NCBI GenBank assembly: GCA_963575745.1
Contig: CAUYUJ010001432.1
Span: 10,001 to 74,000, forward strand
Length of the DNA stretch: 64,000 nt
Reading direction: 5' to 3'
Origin: Prorocentrum cordatum
Taxonomy: Eukaryota; Sar; Dinophyceae; Prorocentrales; Prorocentraceae
The position numbers and the translations under genes are program-made. Below are positions 53,901 to 62,849 of the stretch, piece by piece; within the stretch, counting starts at the first letter, position 1; every line of letters begins with the position of its first letter. The notes beneath the pieces were generated by a model. It saw only the letters and a list, made by a program, of their open reading frames with translations, had not been told where the DNA came from and did no database searches.

Positions 53901-55845
53901 CCCTGCTCTCCAGTGGTGTCGCATGTTGTGGAATGCCCAGGTCAGTCCCAATCGATCCCTGATCCCTTTCCAGGAGTTGCTTCAGCTTTGGGAGCAGGCC
54001 AGGGCTAGCGAGGCTAGCGATTGGAAGTCCAGCCGTGGCCCCCTTGCGCGTGCCACGTTGTCGGCTCGACGTGCAGGCTGGAAAGTGGTATCAGGCACGC
54101 AGTGGATTGACCATTGGGGCTGCACAGTAGATGTGAGTAAGACTCCCCCTCGCCTCCTCCTCGATCTCCTCCGAGAGGGATTGCAGCGAGAAGCGGAGCT
54201 TCGTTTTGCACGCAGGTTAGGGCACGCGCACGGTATGCGAGCCACTTTCGACCTTGTGCGCAATTGCATGTGTACGCGTAATAAGCAGCACACGCGTCAG
54301 CAGCAGTTCCTTCTCTTGTCGTGCGCCACGGATGCGATATGGACCGAGGCGCGCGCGTGTGATGCTGGTTACCTCACGGATGGCATGTGCGTGTGCGGCC
54401 AACGTGACACGTTGCACCATAGGTTGTACACCTGCACGCGTCCTGAGGTGGTGGAGGCCCGACAGTCTCTAGACATTCCGTCGGAAATTTTGAACGAGGG
54501 GGCACACAGCGATGATCCTGTGTTTACTCGTGGTTTGTTCACGTTCTCGGATGAAGATGTGCCCCCTCCAGCCACCCACGCTCATTGTGACATCCTCGAC
54601 GGCGCAGGTCAGGATTTGAATATGCAGCCTGAGGAGCTCGCCACGCTTGCAGGTGATGTGATCGAGCTTGAGATGGCCTCCGACGGCAGCTGCACGAAGC
54701 AGGCCCTCCGCTGTCTCCATCGTGCCTCGTGGGCGATCGCCCTCATGGAGCCAGGCAGCGAATCGCTTCTTGCCATCTTGAGGGGCATTGTTCCTGGCGG
54801 TCTCCCCCAGACCCCTGCGATGGCCGAGCATGCGGGGGCGGCCCTGGTCGGGCAAGTTTCAGATCGCCCCGCGTCGTTGGCCCTCGATTGTAAAGCTGTG
54901 ATTTGTCAGACGCAGAGGCCCCTCTGGAAACAGCTGAGTGGTTCCAATAAATTTGCTGGTGCGAGGCGGTTTGCCCATGAGCTAGCAGGCACTGAATTTC
55001 TGTCCACCTTCCATGTAAAGGCCCATCGAGAGCTCTCTGCCCTTGAGGACTTGGAAGGTGATGATCGTAGGTTTGGTTTTGCGAATCGTGCTGTGGATGA
55101 GCATGCCAAGAAGGCCCTTGAGGGCCATCCTCGGCCCCTGCCCACCTTTTTGGACCACGTTGAGCTGTACCAAAATCGAGCCAATGCGTTTATAAAGCTT
55201 GCTTCCGAAGTTTTACCCCTCTTCAAAAATGAGGTGCGTTGGAAGCGAGCTGCTTTCACAACCCAGGGTCGTAGTCGTCAGCAGAAGACCTGGCACCTCT
55301 GGAGGAGAACCGAACTGGGCATGCAGTGTCGTTATTGTTGGACGGTGTGTGATCGACCCGATCGGCCCATTTTCGGGTGCAGGGGACCGCCTCCTGCTCT
55401 CCAGAAGCTGCTGCGCGATCCCCTTGGGCACCAACTCGTCGCCGTGTCGGGCTCGGTTCTTGATGCTCCTCTGTCGGACCTGGTTCTGGGCCCCTGCCGA
55501 GAGCAGCAGATTCTGTGTTTGAAATGTGGGGGTTGGTCCCAGGGTAGAGCCCTAAAGCTCGCTGAGGTCTGTGGTAAGCCAACGCGGAAAGGACTGGACG
55601 TCCTGAGCCGTTTTCGTCGTGGGCTTGGCCCCAACATGAAGATCAAGGCCTTGATTGAGAAGGCGTTGCCTGTGTCAAGGCTCGATGTTGCCCTTGAGTC
55701 GGATGATAAGCCCGAGCTGTGTGTTACCTCAGTCCCGCGAGCATTTGCGGACTCTCCCTCGGCCCCCACTTATGAGCAGCGAATGGCGTCCCTGGTCGCC
55801 AGAATTAAAGCTAAAGAAGAGGCAAGAGCCTCCAGGGCGGTTTAA
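50992..55845 (+). CDS. LINE ORF2 polyprotein: endonuclease, reverse transcriptase, RNase H
   Basis: 1617 residues from the first ATG after ORF1; the frame is open further upstream, so the start could be earlier or reached by frameshift. AP-type endonuclease about 65-265: E78 (VQEFG), D195 and N197 (GGDWNMSP), SSIIDFF near 232, RPHRPV near 259. Reverse transcriptase about 540-850: D693 (IIADYSKYYET) and the catalytic YIDD at 785-788, with Ile in place of the usual Ala. RNase H about 1225-1375: D1231 (SDGSC), E1279, D1299 and D1369 (VDEHAK), a complete D-E-D-D set. The last 200 residues hold CRYCWTVC and ILCLKCGGWSQGRALKLAEVC, a zinc-like C-terminal module. ORF2 nicks DNA and copies the RNA. 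Intact throughout. Confidence 0.9.
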   Translation: MAARPAQGACAPQDRYDANGFLLPLVTGFRPAAFPPSQPEVGQIAGEHVIETFNCSGGKSTLKKRLKVTRALVVIVQEFGHVADQVEAIQSWAQVRGWSLMALPSCPSAGNVPSAGVAVFVRSECGVRAPQLGVHQVCEHRVQHVQLDLPGWPTLHLINMYLYPSLGPQGKNAKLMAAAGAVVESIDGPCIVGGDWNMSPDEVEASGFCSFARLTLVSTKLYTCRGGTGSSIIDFFGLNDPCMRAYKHVKLDTRWAIRPHRPVQLAIASQGYRVQHLVYTVAPALPISPPFGPQPWPPDWGPARGLVERCVEMAGDEKTDPGVVHHLLSTSWGKFAQIAARHISTCTGGAKDTFGSFGRQVAPRWVNVEYPVPDDTEKCLIADGWQWLRNAVQHLGQLADLDDMNEHTQQTMLAELAFFRDNDYPGLGLSARLDYSVQQARKMLCSEFFRENVEEFLEDIAEDVSVAVKGASKEIQTSWSDWCKTASMGGARGLHRVTKVRSVVLPTVVHDPKGPSADPHSVAQHELQIYRKLWRATASPPVAWIPDRSSFPRAAPGEVRKVIQSFSESTARSLDQFHPRHFLLLDDDGLDLLAGLWQCCEAIGLLPKQLLWVLMPMLPKPSSGHRLIVLYSGMYRIWQRLRRPMLGSLMEEVERGYWGASRGRSSVDCAWAQAARAEADVVSRRYSVLIIADYSKYYETIPLVELRDKFLAFKVPTAFLKLVFNVWRAPRVLRLRQHHSEGVAHAEFGLPAGDCFNDISIKVHAVKSFDQFVASQPTLVNFTSYIDDSGIQISCGQRQSAVQLAVDAGRAFYHASRQINAAVNDKVAVVASDISLARDVVCGLGLEPKVAKQSVTYLGVDDSAGAKRSAARARVKQRSRLWGMKLRVKKIGRFKSRAPNKETKKGLSQVIRTGVAPASSYGSEVLGFSDAELNTVRRTQARRLPPSHGGTSATAKLVLYGEWDTRAAVGPALQWCRMLWNAQVSPNRSLIPFQELLQLWEQARASEASDWKSSRGPLARATLSARRAGWKVVSGTQWIDHWGCTVDVSKTPPRLLLDLLREGLQREAELRFARRLGHAHGMRATFDLVRNCMCTRNKQHTRQQQFLLLSCATDAIWTEARACDAGYLTDGMCVCGQRDTLHHRLYTCTRPEVVEARQSLDIPSEILNEGAHSDDPVFTRGLFTFSDEDVPPPATHAHCDILDGAGQDLNMQPEELATLAGDVIELEMASDGSCTKQALRCLHRASWAIALMEPGSESLLAILRGIVPGGLPQTPAMAEHAGAALVGQVSDRPASLALDCKAVICQTQRPLWKQLSGSNKFAGARRFAHELAGTEFLSTFHVKAHRELSALEDLEGDDRRFGFANRAVDEHAKKALEGHPRPLPTFLDHVELYQNRANAFIKLASEVLPLFKNEVRWKRAAFTTQGRSRQQKTWHLWRRTELGMQCRYCWTVCDRPDRPIFGCRGPPPALQKLLRDPLGHQLVAVSGSVLDAPLSDLVLGPCREQQILCLKCGGWSQGRALKLAEVCGKPTRKGLDVLSRFRRGLGPNMKIKALIEKALPVSRLDVALESDDKPELCVTSVPRAFADSPSAPTYEQRMASLVARIKAKEEARASRAV

Positions 55846-55915
55846 CTCGGGTCGATCCCCCCAAGCTTTTGGTGCTGTCACCTCCCGACCTTTCAAGGCG
55901 CTGTCCATCCATCCA

Positions 55916-55930
55916 TCCTCGCGGTCGTCG
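55916..55930. repeat. Right 15-bp target-site duplication of the LINE
   Basis: TCCTCGCGGTCGTCG, preceded by the CCATCCATCCA tail. Confidence 0.9.
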
Positions 55931-56176
55931 TGGCGGTCATCGTCATGGCGGTCGTGGAGGTGCACCAAGAGGTAGGGGAGAGAGCCTCGATACGCCCGTT
56001 TTGATACGCAATACGTCCCGTGTTCAAGACGTCCGTGTCAGTACGTTGCGTGCTGGCTTCACGTACTGGGCCACGTTTTGGCAAATGTATCGCGTAGAAC
56101 CTACGTTTTCAGCCTGCGTGTCGAGCTCCGTGTCAATACGCTACGTGTTACGTGTTGCGTATCGGGGCAGCTAAGT

Positions 56177-56228
56177 TGTGCAGGTTTCTCTTCCTCTGCG
56201 CTTCGCTTCCTCCTCCCCCTCCTCACCT
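56177..56228. other. Paralogous empty site for the 48772 MITE
   Basis: GTGCAGGTTTCTCTTCCTCT, GCGCTTCGCT and TCCTCCTCCCCCTC are contiguous here, whereas at 48745-49325 the same text is split by the element. Confidence 0.75.
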
Positions 56229-56385
56229 CGTCCACCCCGCCCTCCTTTCCCCCCGCCCGTCCTTCCCAGGCATCCGATGCCTGAGTTGTTCAATGCGTGC
56301 TCCAGTCGCTTTCGAACGGCCCCAGGGGCCGGCGAGGGCCCCCGGGTGCCGGAAACAGCGACGCGAGCATCTCTGGGTTCTGACC

Positions 56386-56545
56386 TTCAGTCGGGCGTGT
56401 CCCTCTAAAGGGGCAATCTTCCAAACTTAAAAAATAGTCTGGGGACGATTTTTGATTACGTTTTCTTGACCACTTGGGAGTCTTGCTTTGAGTACTTCTT
56501 CTTTTTCGTCCAAAACCTGCCTGTAGGGGGACATGCCCGACCTGA
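56386..56545. mobile_element. TTAAGTCGG-family MITE
   Basis: TTCAGTCGGGCGTGTCCCTC to GGGGGACATGCCCGACCTGA, 160 bp. No clear duplication; a CAGGAGGG element follows two bases later. Confidence 0.7.
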
Positions 56546-56547
56546 TT

Positions 56548-56706
56548 CAGGAGGGACAGAAATCACAGACACAATGATTCGTCGATTCCCCAGAGAGTAT
56601 GGGAAAAGATGGGAAGTGGGGGGGAAGACAAAAACCCAGAAAATATGGAAAATACGGGGAATCCTGTTATTTGTGTCTATGTATGTGTGTGTCCCAGGGC
56701 CCCTTC
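56548..56706 (+). mobile_element. CAGGAGGG-family MITE
   Basis: CAGGAGGGACAGAAATCACA to GTCCCAGGGCCCCTT. Flanks ACCTGATT and CACTAATT (5 of 8). Confidence 0.75.
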
Positions 56707-57235
56707 ACTAATTCTGGCCCTCGCTCACCCACCCCCCCCTCCGAGCCCCCCGGCGAGGGGAGGTGCCCCGCTCGACCTGGGACGCCGGCGCATGTGCCGC
56801 GGACCTGCGCGACACGCACCCTGGGCGCGCAGGGGACCACAGCGACGACGACAATTTTCAGGCGATCGCAAACCCAGAGATCCAACGTCTTGAACAAAAA
56901 TCAAGACTAAGGTTTTTATCAATTTTCGGCCTCTAGGGGCCCTCGCCGGGCCCCGGGACTGTCAAAAAACGACTCAGGATGGAAAACCGGTCCTGGGGAA
57001 TGTGTCGAGATTTCGGGCGACCGCGTATAGAAAAATACACGACATCGGATCTCTGGGAACATCGATTTAAGGAGGCGTGGATTAGCGGCGGGTCCCGTTT
57101 CCATGGGAAATCGTGGATGTCCGCCGCCGAGCGAGGCAGCACCGGCCGCATTTTGGGGAGGGCGCCTCCCCCGATCCATGGATTTGGCGGCCGCACGCCA
57201 AATCCATGGATCGCTAATACATGCTTGCGCGCCCC
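56707..57235. other. No convincing gene
   Basis: Two ATCCATGGATTTGGCG inverted motifs near 57173-57208; otherwise unrecognised. Confidence 0.35.
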
Positions 57236-57239
57236 CGAA

Positions 57240-57435
57240 CAAAGACGGCGAAGGCGGCGACGACCACGACGACGACGACGACGGCAACAACGACCGCGAC
57301 GACGACCACGACGACGACGGAGGTGGTGGCGACGACCACGAAAAGGACTACCGCGGCGGCGGCACCGACGATCCCGACGACGACCAGGACGACCACGGCG
57401 GCGGCGCCGACGATGATGACGAGTTGGGACGACGA
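57240..57435. repeat. CGA microsatellite
   Basis: (CGA)n with GGCGGC variants. Confidence 0.9.
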
Positions 57436-57680
57436 TGCAGAGTTGGAGATCCAGAGTCCCCGCCGGCTTTCCTCTTTCACATACAGGCCAGGCGCGGGGC
57501 TGTGCACTCCTCCTCATCAGTCTCAGGTGCGATGCCTGAGGGGCACTGACCTTGCACGCCAGTCCGCGTCGCAGCTGTGGCGCTGCCCTCCTCGCTTCTC
57601 TGCCTCGTCTTCGGGGTGATCCTCCTCGACTCATTGACTCCCTCTTCGCCCGCAGCCTGCGGTGCAATTTTCACATAGAA

Positions 57681-57840
57681 TTAAGCCGGGCATGTCCCAC
57701 CACAGGAGGAATTACTTCAAGAATAGTTAAGACGTAGTCTGGGAACGACGTGTCCATTATTCTTTGACTTTTTTGTTGCATTTTCTGCTTCATTTCAACT
57801 TCTTCCCAAACCCGCCTGTAGGAGGAAATGCCCGACCTAG
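57681..57840. mobile_element. TTAAGTCGG-family MITE
   Basis: TTAAGCCGGGCATGTCCCAC to GGAGGAAATGCCCGACCTAG. Flanks ACATAGAA and ACGTAGAG (6 of 8). Confidence 0.75.
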
Positions 57841-58290
57841 ACGTAGAGGCTCGGGCAGAGCGCAAGCTGGGCGCCCCCTCGCTCGCCGATTGGCAGAGTG
57901 ACGAGTCGACATGGGGTGCGTTCGCCCAAGAGCAAGTGAGGAGCGGGGGGGAGGAAGAGAGGATCGAAGGAGGAGGAGGAGGAGGAGGAAAGAAAATGTG
58001 CCGATTCCACTGCCCTTCCCTGGTGCTCGGCCCTTTGGGCCTCCTGGGAGACTCTCGTGGCCAGGGCTCGATTCGCCTCGAAGCTCTGGTCAGAACGTAC
58101 CCAGGGAGAGATCCAGGGAGCAGCGGTATCGGTACATCTTGTGGTTTCCCCAGAGCAGGAGTACCCTCGCCGCCGCTGCGGTGGCCGCGTCGTTGCAGCG
58201 CGGCGCCGAGGGAATTCGAAGATCCAGCGCCCACCTGCAGCGACATGCAGCTTTGTCGCTGCCACGGTAAAGTGGCGGGCGCTCGGAGCC
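57841..58290. other. No convincing gene
   Basis: Short (GGA)n near 57968. Frames unrecognised. Confidence 0.35.
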
Positions 58291-58299
58291 CTTGGTAAA

Positions 58300-59150
58300 T
58301 GCATGAATGAGTGGCAGCTGCCGACGCACACAACCTTTTCGTGTTCGTGCATCCCCAGCGATGTCACATGCAGACCTCCCAACGTCTTGAGAACCCCAAT
58401 ACGAAGGCTTTCCAAGGCTGAGGAGCCTTTGGTTTGAAAACAAAGCGCGGCATCGGAAGTTTGGATCCGGCCGTCGGCTCAACCTTGCATGCCTCCCTGT
58501 TCTCTTCGACAGTGACAGGATTAGGTTACGTCGCAGCCACGCGGGTTCATGAGCCGATGGTTTTTGCTGCGGCTGGTAAGAGGGATAGTTCGCTCCAAAG
58601 CGAAACAGGCTCAATGAGTCCACGGCCGTTGCTGCGGGTGCCAAGGCATTGGCGTGTCCCTCTCTGCGCAATGTTGGCCCGAAGGCACAAGCGTGACACT
58701 TTCCTCTTCGTTCTCCGTCTCCTCGCGCCCCCCCATTCCCTTCCCCTCCGCCCGTCCTTTTTTATACATTGACCTTCCGACGGCTATACGGACCGCACCA
58801 ATGTTCAGCGCGCTTGGCACCGCAGCGTCTGGCGGTGGATGAGGATCTGCCCGTGGTGCTCTGTGGCATTGCGTTGCCATGAAGACGTTGCACTTGCAGA
58901 AGCGCCAGCGCCAGGGGTAGCACTCCAGACCTCCAACGTCTTGACATATGCCAGGCGGAGCTGGTTCAAAGCTCTGGGGCCTACGGGTTGCAAGCGTAGG
59001 GCATCGGAGGTCTGGATTTGGAAAGCAGCAGAGGTTTCGGGCATGAGGCTTCAATTACACGGCGTTGCAGACACGAGGTTGCCAGGACAGGACTTGCTTC
59101 ATGAGAACAAGTTGTACCAGGATTTGCGTTGTGAGACCTAGCTTAGCTTC
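58300..59150. repeat. Two diverged copies of a sequence of about 250 bp
   Basis: GCAGACCTCC-AACGTCTTGA followed by AAGGCT-TGGGG/GAGGAGCC and GGGCATCGGA-GT-TGGAT appears at about 58372 and 58923. Possibly decayed coding DNA; no intact frame could be assigned. Confidence 0.4.
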
Positions 59151-59439
59151 TCCAAAGCGGCCGACGGACCCCTAAAGGGACGCCATGATGGCCCCACGAA
59201 AGCCCAAGACAACCAGAGTTGGCTTTTGGGCGGCTCCGAGCAGCCGTGACTCCCGCCTTGTGGGTTCAATGAGCGACACTGAGCTTTTTCTGCCATCGGA
59301 ATAGCAAATTGTAGTCGCTGTGATATTGCGTGACTCATCGGAACGCAATCGTTGTTGATTGTTAGCTGCTGTCCACGAGTGTTGGTAACGCGATGCTGGC
59401 ACTGGCTACCTACCAGGCTGGAGGACACGGGAGGGACCT

Positions 59440-59930
59440 TTTCGGAGGCATCTTGGAGGCGTTGTTGCGGCTTCTTGGGGGTCGGTTTGGGACCTCTCCT
59501 TTTGTTCTTTTCGGTGGCCTCTAGGGACATCATGGGGGCCTCTTGGGAGCATCTTGGGGCCTCCTGGGGGTTTCTTGGGGCGGAAGGCTGGGATGTTCGG
59601 TTCGTGTTCCCTCTCTTGAGCCCCTCTTGGGCCGTCTTGGGCGCTTCTTGGGCCGTATTGGGCTTAGGCCGTCCTTGGGGCTCGTTTGGAGGCCTCTTGG
59701 AGGCCTCTTGGGCCGCCTTGGGGTGGTCTTGGGGGCCTTGTACGAGAACGCCGAAATCAATTACAGGCCTAAGGAGCATCAATGGTTTACTCAATGGTTG
59801 TTGATTCTTCGGGGTCCTCTTGGAGGCTTCTTGTGGCGCCTTGGAGCCCTCTTTGGCCATCTTGGGCGTCTTGGAGCGATCGTGCGGCGGCTCGAGGCCT
59901 TCTTGGACTCACGGGAGGGTTCGGGAAGTC
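59440..59930 (+). repeat. GGGGCCTCTTG minisatellite
   Basis: Degenerate 10-12 base units (GGGCCTCTTGG), as in the composite repeats. Antisense frames read EAPKRPPRGPQ and are by-products. Confidence 0.8.
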
Positions 59931-60059
59931 GCTTTGGGGGGCACAGCGTCCACAGAAGGCGTAGGGAGCACCTCAGAACTCACGGGAACCAGCCCTGAAA
60001 ACCCTGGAAAAGTTAGGGGAACGATTGGTACCGACCGCGAAAGACTTACAGTACCCGTT

Positions 60060-60060
<1 letters not shown>

Positions 60061-60092
<32 letters not shown>
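60061..60092. repeat. CAG microsatellite
   Basis: About ten CAG triplets. Confidence 0.9.
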
Positions 60093-60890
60093 CAGCGTCT
60101 GCCTCTTAGTGCTGCATGAGCCTTGGGGCACTCCACTTCGTGCCAGAAGCACAGTGGCGGATCCGCGCAAGTCTTTGACAGTGAGGATGGTTTCCTCCTT
60201 TTTCTCTTCCTTCCTCCCCACCCTGTATACCTAGTCCTGGCCATTATATTTTGCTCCTGCTCCTCCCCCGGCTCTTCCTCCCCTACATCGATTCTCTTGC
60301 TCGGCCGTCAACCACTGGACATCCTCATCGATCTTCGATGCTCCTCGATCCTACATCCCCGGGGTGCCTGGAACGACGGTTCGAAATCTTGATCCGACGC
60401 GTATGAGACAATTGCCGCGTGATCCAATTAAGTTTGCGCAGGTCCAGGTGTGGTTTTAAGTTCGAAGGCCAAAGCGCCCATCCCTAGGACGAGCGTTTTC
60501 CTTTTGGGCCAGAAACACGGTTTGAAGACTGGAGCCGACGCGTATTAGATAACCGCCGACGGGTCCAACGAAGTTCGCGCGGATCCCAAGTGGTTGTGTT
60601 AGTGTTTCGGTGGATACGATTTCCGCCCGCACGGCCTCGATTTCGGATGTTGTGGAGCCGATGTCCGTCTTGCATTTTCACGCAGATCTGAGTTCTGCCC
60701 CGTATTTAATTGAAAGTCTTGAGCATAAACGGGGAATTTGCAGAAGTCGGACCCACGGGCCCCGCAACCGCAACCCGCCCGCGTGAAGATTCTACGGGGG
60801 AGGTGGGTCATTTTTACAGGATGGGTCCTGCGCTGTGTCGCGCACTCCCATGAGCTCTCGGGGCGCGCGGGCCCCACTCAACATGAAAAC
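60093..60890. other. No convincing gene
   Basis: GACGCGTATGAGACAATTGC and GACGCGTATTAGATAACCGC (60400, 60538) are related direct repeats about 140 bp apart. Confidence 0.4.
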
Positions 60891-61100
60891 ATATCTTCTC
60901 CCCTCGGTTGCTGAAAGCAGCTGGATCCTGCTCCTCCTTCTGGATCCCGACCCTCCTGGATCCCGCTCCTCCTCGACCCTGGATACATGAAGCAGACCCC
61001 GCCCCTCATGGATCCCCGGATACATGACGCAGACCCCGACCTTCCTGGATCCCGCTCCTCCTCGATCCTAGACCTCTCCTCGTTCATCGATCCTCCTCGA
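60890..61100. repeat. CTGGATCC-CGCTCCTCCTCGA repeats
   Basis: Several GGATCCCGCTCCTCCTCGA units and two GGATACATGA-GCAGACCCCG units. Confidence 0.75.
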
Positions 61101-61309
61101 GACTGTTTTTGTGAAAAGTCTGGCGATGACTTCACTGGATAACCTGACGTTGTCGGGTGCGAAGCTCCGAGGGGGGTGCGTCGTGCTGGTGTGCGCGGGC
61201 GCCGCGGAGTTGCCCAAAGCGGGCAGGTTAGGTTATCGGCTGGCACCCCCGTGTCCCTTCCCCCCGGCTAACCTGGCTTATCACTTAAGAATACAGCAGA
61301 TTTTCCTCG

Positions 61310-61592
61310 ACCATTGATCCTCCTCCTCCTCCTCGGCCGTCGACCCTCATCACCCTCGTCAAGAGTGAGGAGGGTCGAAGGCCGAAGTCGAGGGATCGAG
61401 GAGGAGGCTCGAAGTGGTCGAAGATCCCTCGACCTCCCAGAGCCGCCCCGAAGACTCCCCGAGCCTCGACCTCCCCGAGCCTCCTCGACCACCTCGAGCC
61501 TCCTCGACCTCTTCGAGCCTCCACGACCCCTCGAGGAGGACGCCCGACGACTCCTCGACCTCCTGGAGCATCCTCCTCCTCGATCCCCCTTG
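61310..61592. repeat. CCTCGACC/GAGCCTC degenerate repeats
   Basis: Units of CTCGAGCCTCCTCGACC. Open frames are by-products. Confidence 0.75.
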
Positions 61593-61816
61593 GAGCCTGT
61601 TTTTTTAGACTCTGGCAAGTTTACTTGCATGGACGGGGGGGGGGCTGAGCCTGAAGCAAGCCTGGGGGGTGGGGGGCGCGGAAATCACCCAAGTCGACAG
61701 GCACTTGCACGCTAGTATTCGCTTGAAGAGGGGCGAGGGGGGTGGGGTGGGGTGGGGGGGGGGGGGGGGCGAACGCCATGCAAGTAAACTTGCCTAAATC
61801 AAAAAAAAACAGGCTC
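61593..61816. mobile_element. TIR element with GGCAAGTTTACTTGCATGG ends
   Basis: GGCAAGTTTACTTGCATGG (61614-61632) and its exact inverse (61776-61794), extended outward by GAGCCTGTTTTTTT and AAAAAAAACAGGCTC. Total 224 bp, with TTG on both sides. The inner arm is itself partly palindromic. Only one copy here. Confidence 0.65.
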
Positions 61817-61964
61817 TTGGCCGAGCCCCGCCCGACCGCGGGGGCAGGCCGGCAGCGCGGGGCGCCGACGCGGCGTGCGGGCTGCCCATACTCCGGAGGC
61901 CCCTCCGGGCGACGGCGGCCGCCGCCGCCGTTTGGGGCCGGCCTCGCGGGGCGGGCGGGCGGGA

Positions 61965-62125
61965 GCACCTCCTCTTGTTCCTCTTCCTCCTCCTCCTCCT
62001 CCTCCTCCTCCTCCTCCTCCTTCCCTTCTTCTTCTTCCTCATTCCTCCTCCCCCTCCTTCTCCTCCTCCTCTTTCTCCTCCTCCTCCTCCGCCTCCTCCG
62101 CCTCCTCATCCTCCTCCTCCGCCCT
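61965..62125. repeat. CCT microsatellite
   Basis: (CCT)n with CTTCTT interruptions. Confidence 0.9.
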
Positions 62126-62273
62126 TCGGGTGAGGCCTGGCACTTGTTTTCATGGTGTCAGTGCCGAGCACCCTCGGGGCACATTGTACACGGCACTTAT
62201 TTCGCAGGTTGGGCGGGGTGCAACCGGCCGTTTTTTCTGGAACCGCGGGCTCTGGGGCTTGGGGTGGACGTTG

Positions 62274-62457
62274 CAAAACCTGTATTGACGGGTCTCCCGT
62301 CGTTGGGTGTAGCACGGCCCCAGTCTCAGCCTGGCCCTGCTGGTGAAGGCGAGTAGCGGCACCTCCAAAACCTGTATTGACGGGTCTCCCGTCGTTGGGT
62401 GTAGCACGGCCCCAGTCTCAGCCTGGTCTTGCTGGTGAAGGCGAGTAGCGGCACCTC
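62274..62457 (+). repeat. Tandem duplication, 92 bp
   Basis: Two copies starting CAAAACCTGTATTGACGGGT and ending GAGTAGCGGCACCTC, differing at one or two bases. Confidence 0.95.
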
Positions 62458-62789
62458 TGCGGTCATTTCAATGTAATCTGACCCTCAGGGATCGGCATTT
62501 CCTCGGGAGGCGGTGGCTTGTGCCACGTGAGTCCCAAGGGGCCTTGTGCCCACCCAGGGCTGGGGAGCCTGTGCTCCTCAGTATGCCGTGCCAGCTGTTC
62601 CGACTGGGACGCCTTTGGCTCCCAACGCATCACGTCGGAATTGCTGGGCCGCGAGTCTTCACAGGCGACGCGTTCGCCCTTTATGCCATTCCTTCGCCGA
62701 TGTTGCTGCTTTCCGGGCGGTAGTTCGTTGGCTGGGCGTGTGCAACACACAGCCGGCTTTCGGGAGACCGACCCTGGGCGCCGGATTCC

Positions 62790-62818
62790 TCTTCCTCCTC
62801 CTCCTCCTCCTCCTCCTC

Positions 62819-62849
<31 letters not shown>

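Larger units (their letters stand above)
49424..55915 (+). mobile_element. Full-length LINE-type retrotransposon with spliced leader
   Basis: 6492 bp. Order: DinoSL, leader of about 145 bases, ORF1 (49590-50804), ORF2 (50992-55845), a 3' tail of about 70 bases ending in (CCAT)n, all between perfect 15-bp duplications. Domain order EN, RT, RNase H, Cys motif fits an APE-type LINE with RNase H (the I/Tad1/RTE-Jockey side of the tree; finer assignment needs a phylogeny). No LTRs. Both frames are open and the catalytic residues are present, so it may be recent or active. It would insert by target-primed reverse transcription in the nucleus. Confidence 0.93.

Noticed and set aside
58434-59141. Leucine-rich-repeat type gene fragment
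   Set aside because: The two related copies suggested it, but no frame shows a consistent repeat on either strand.
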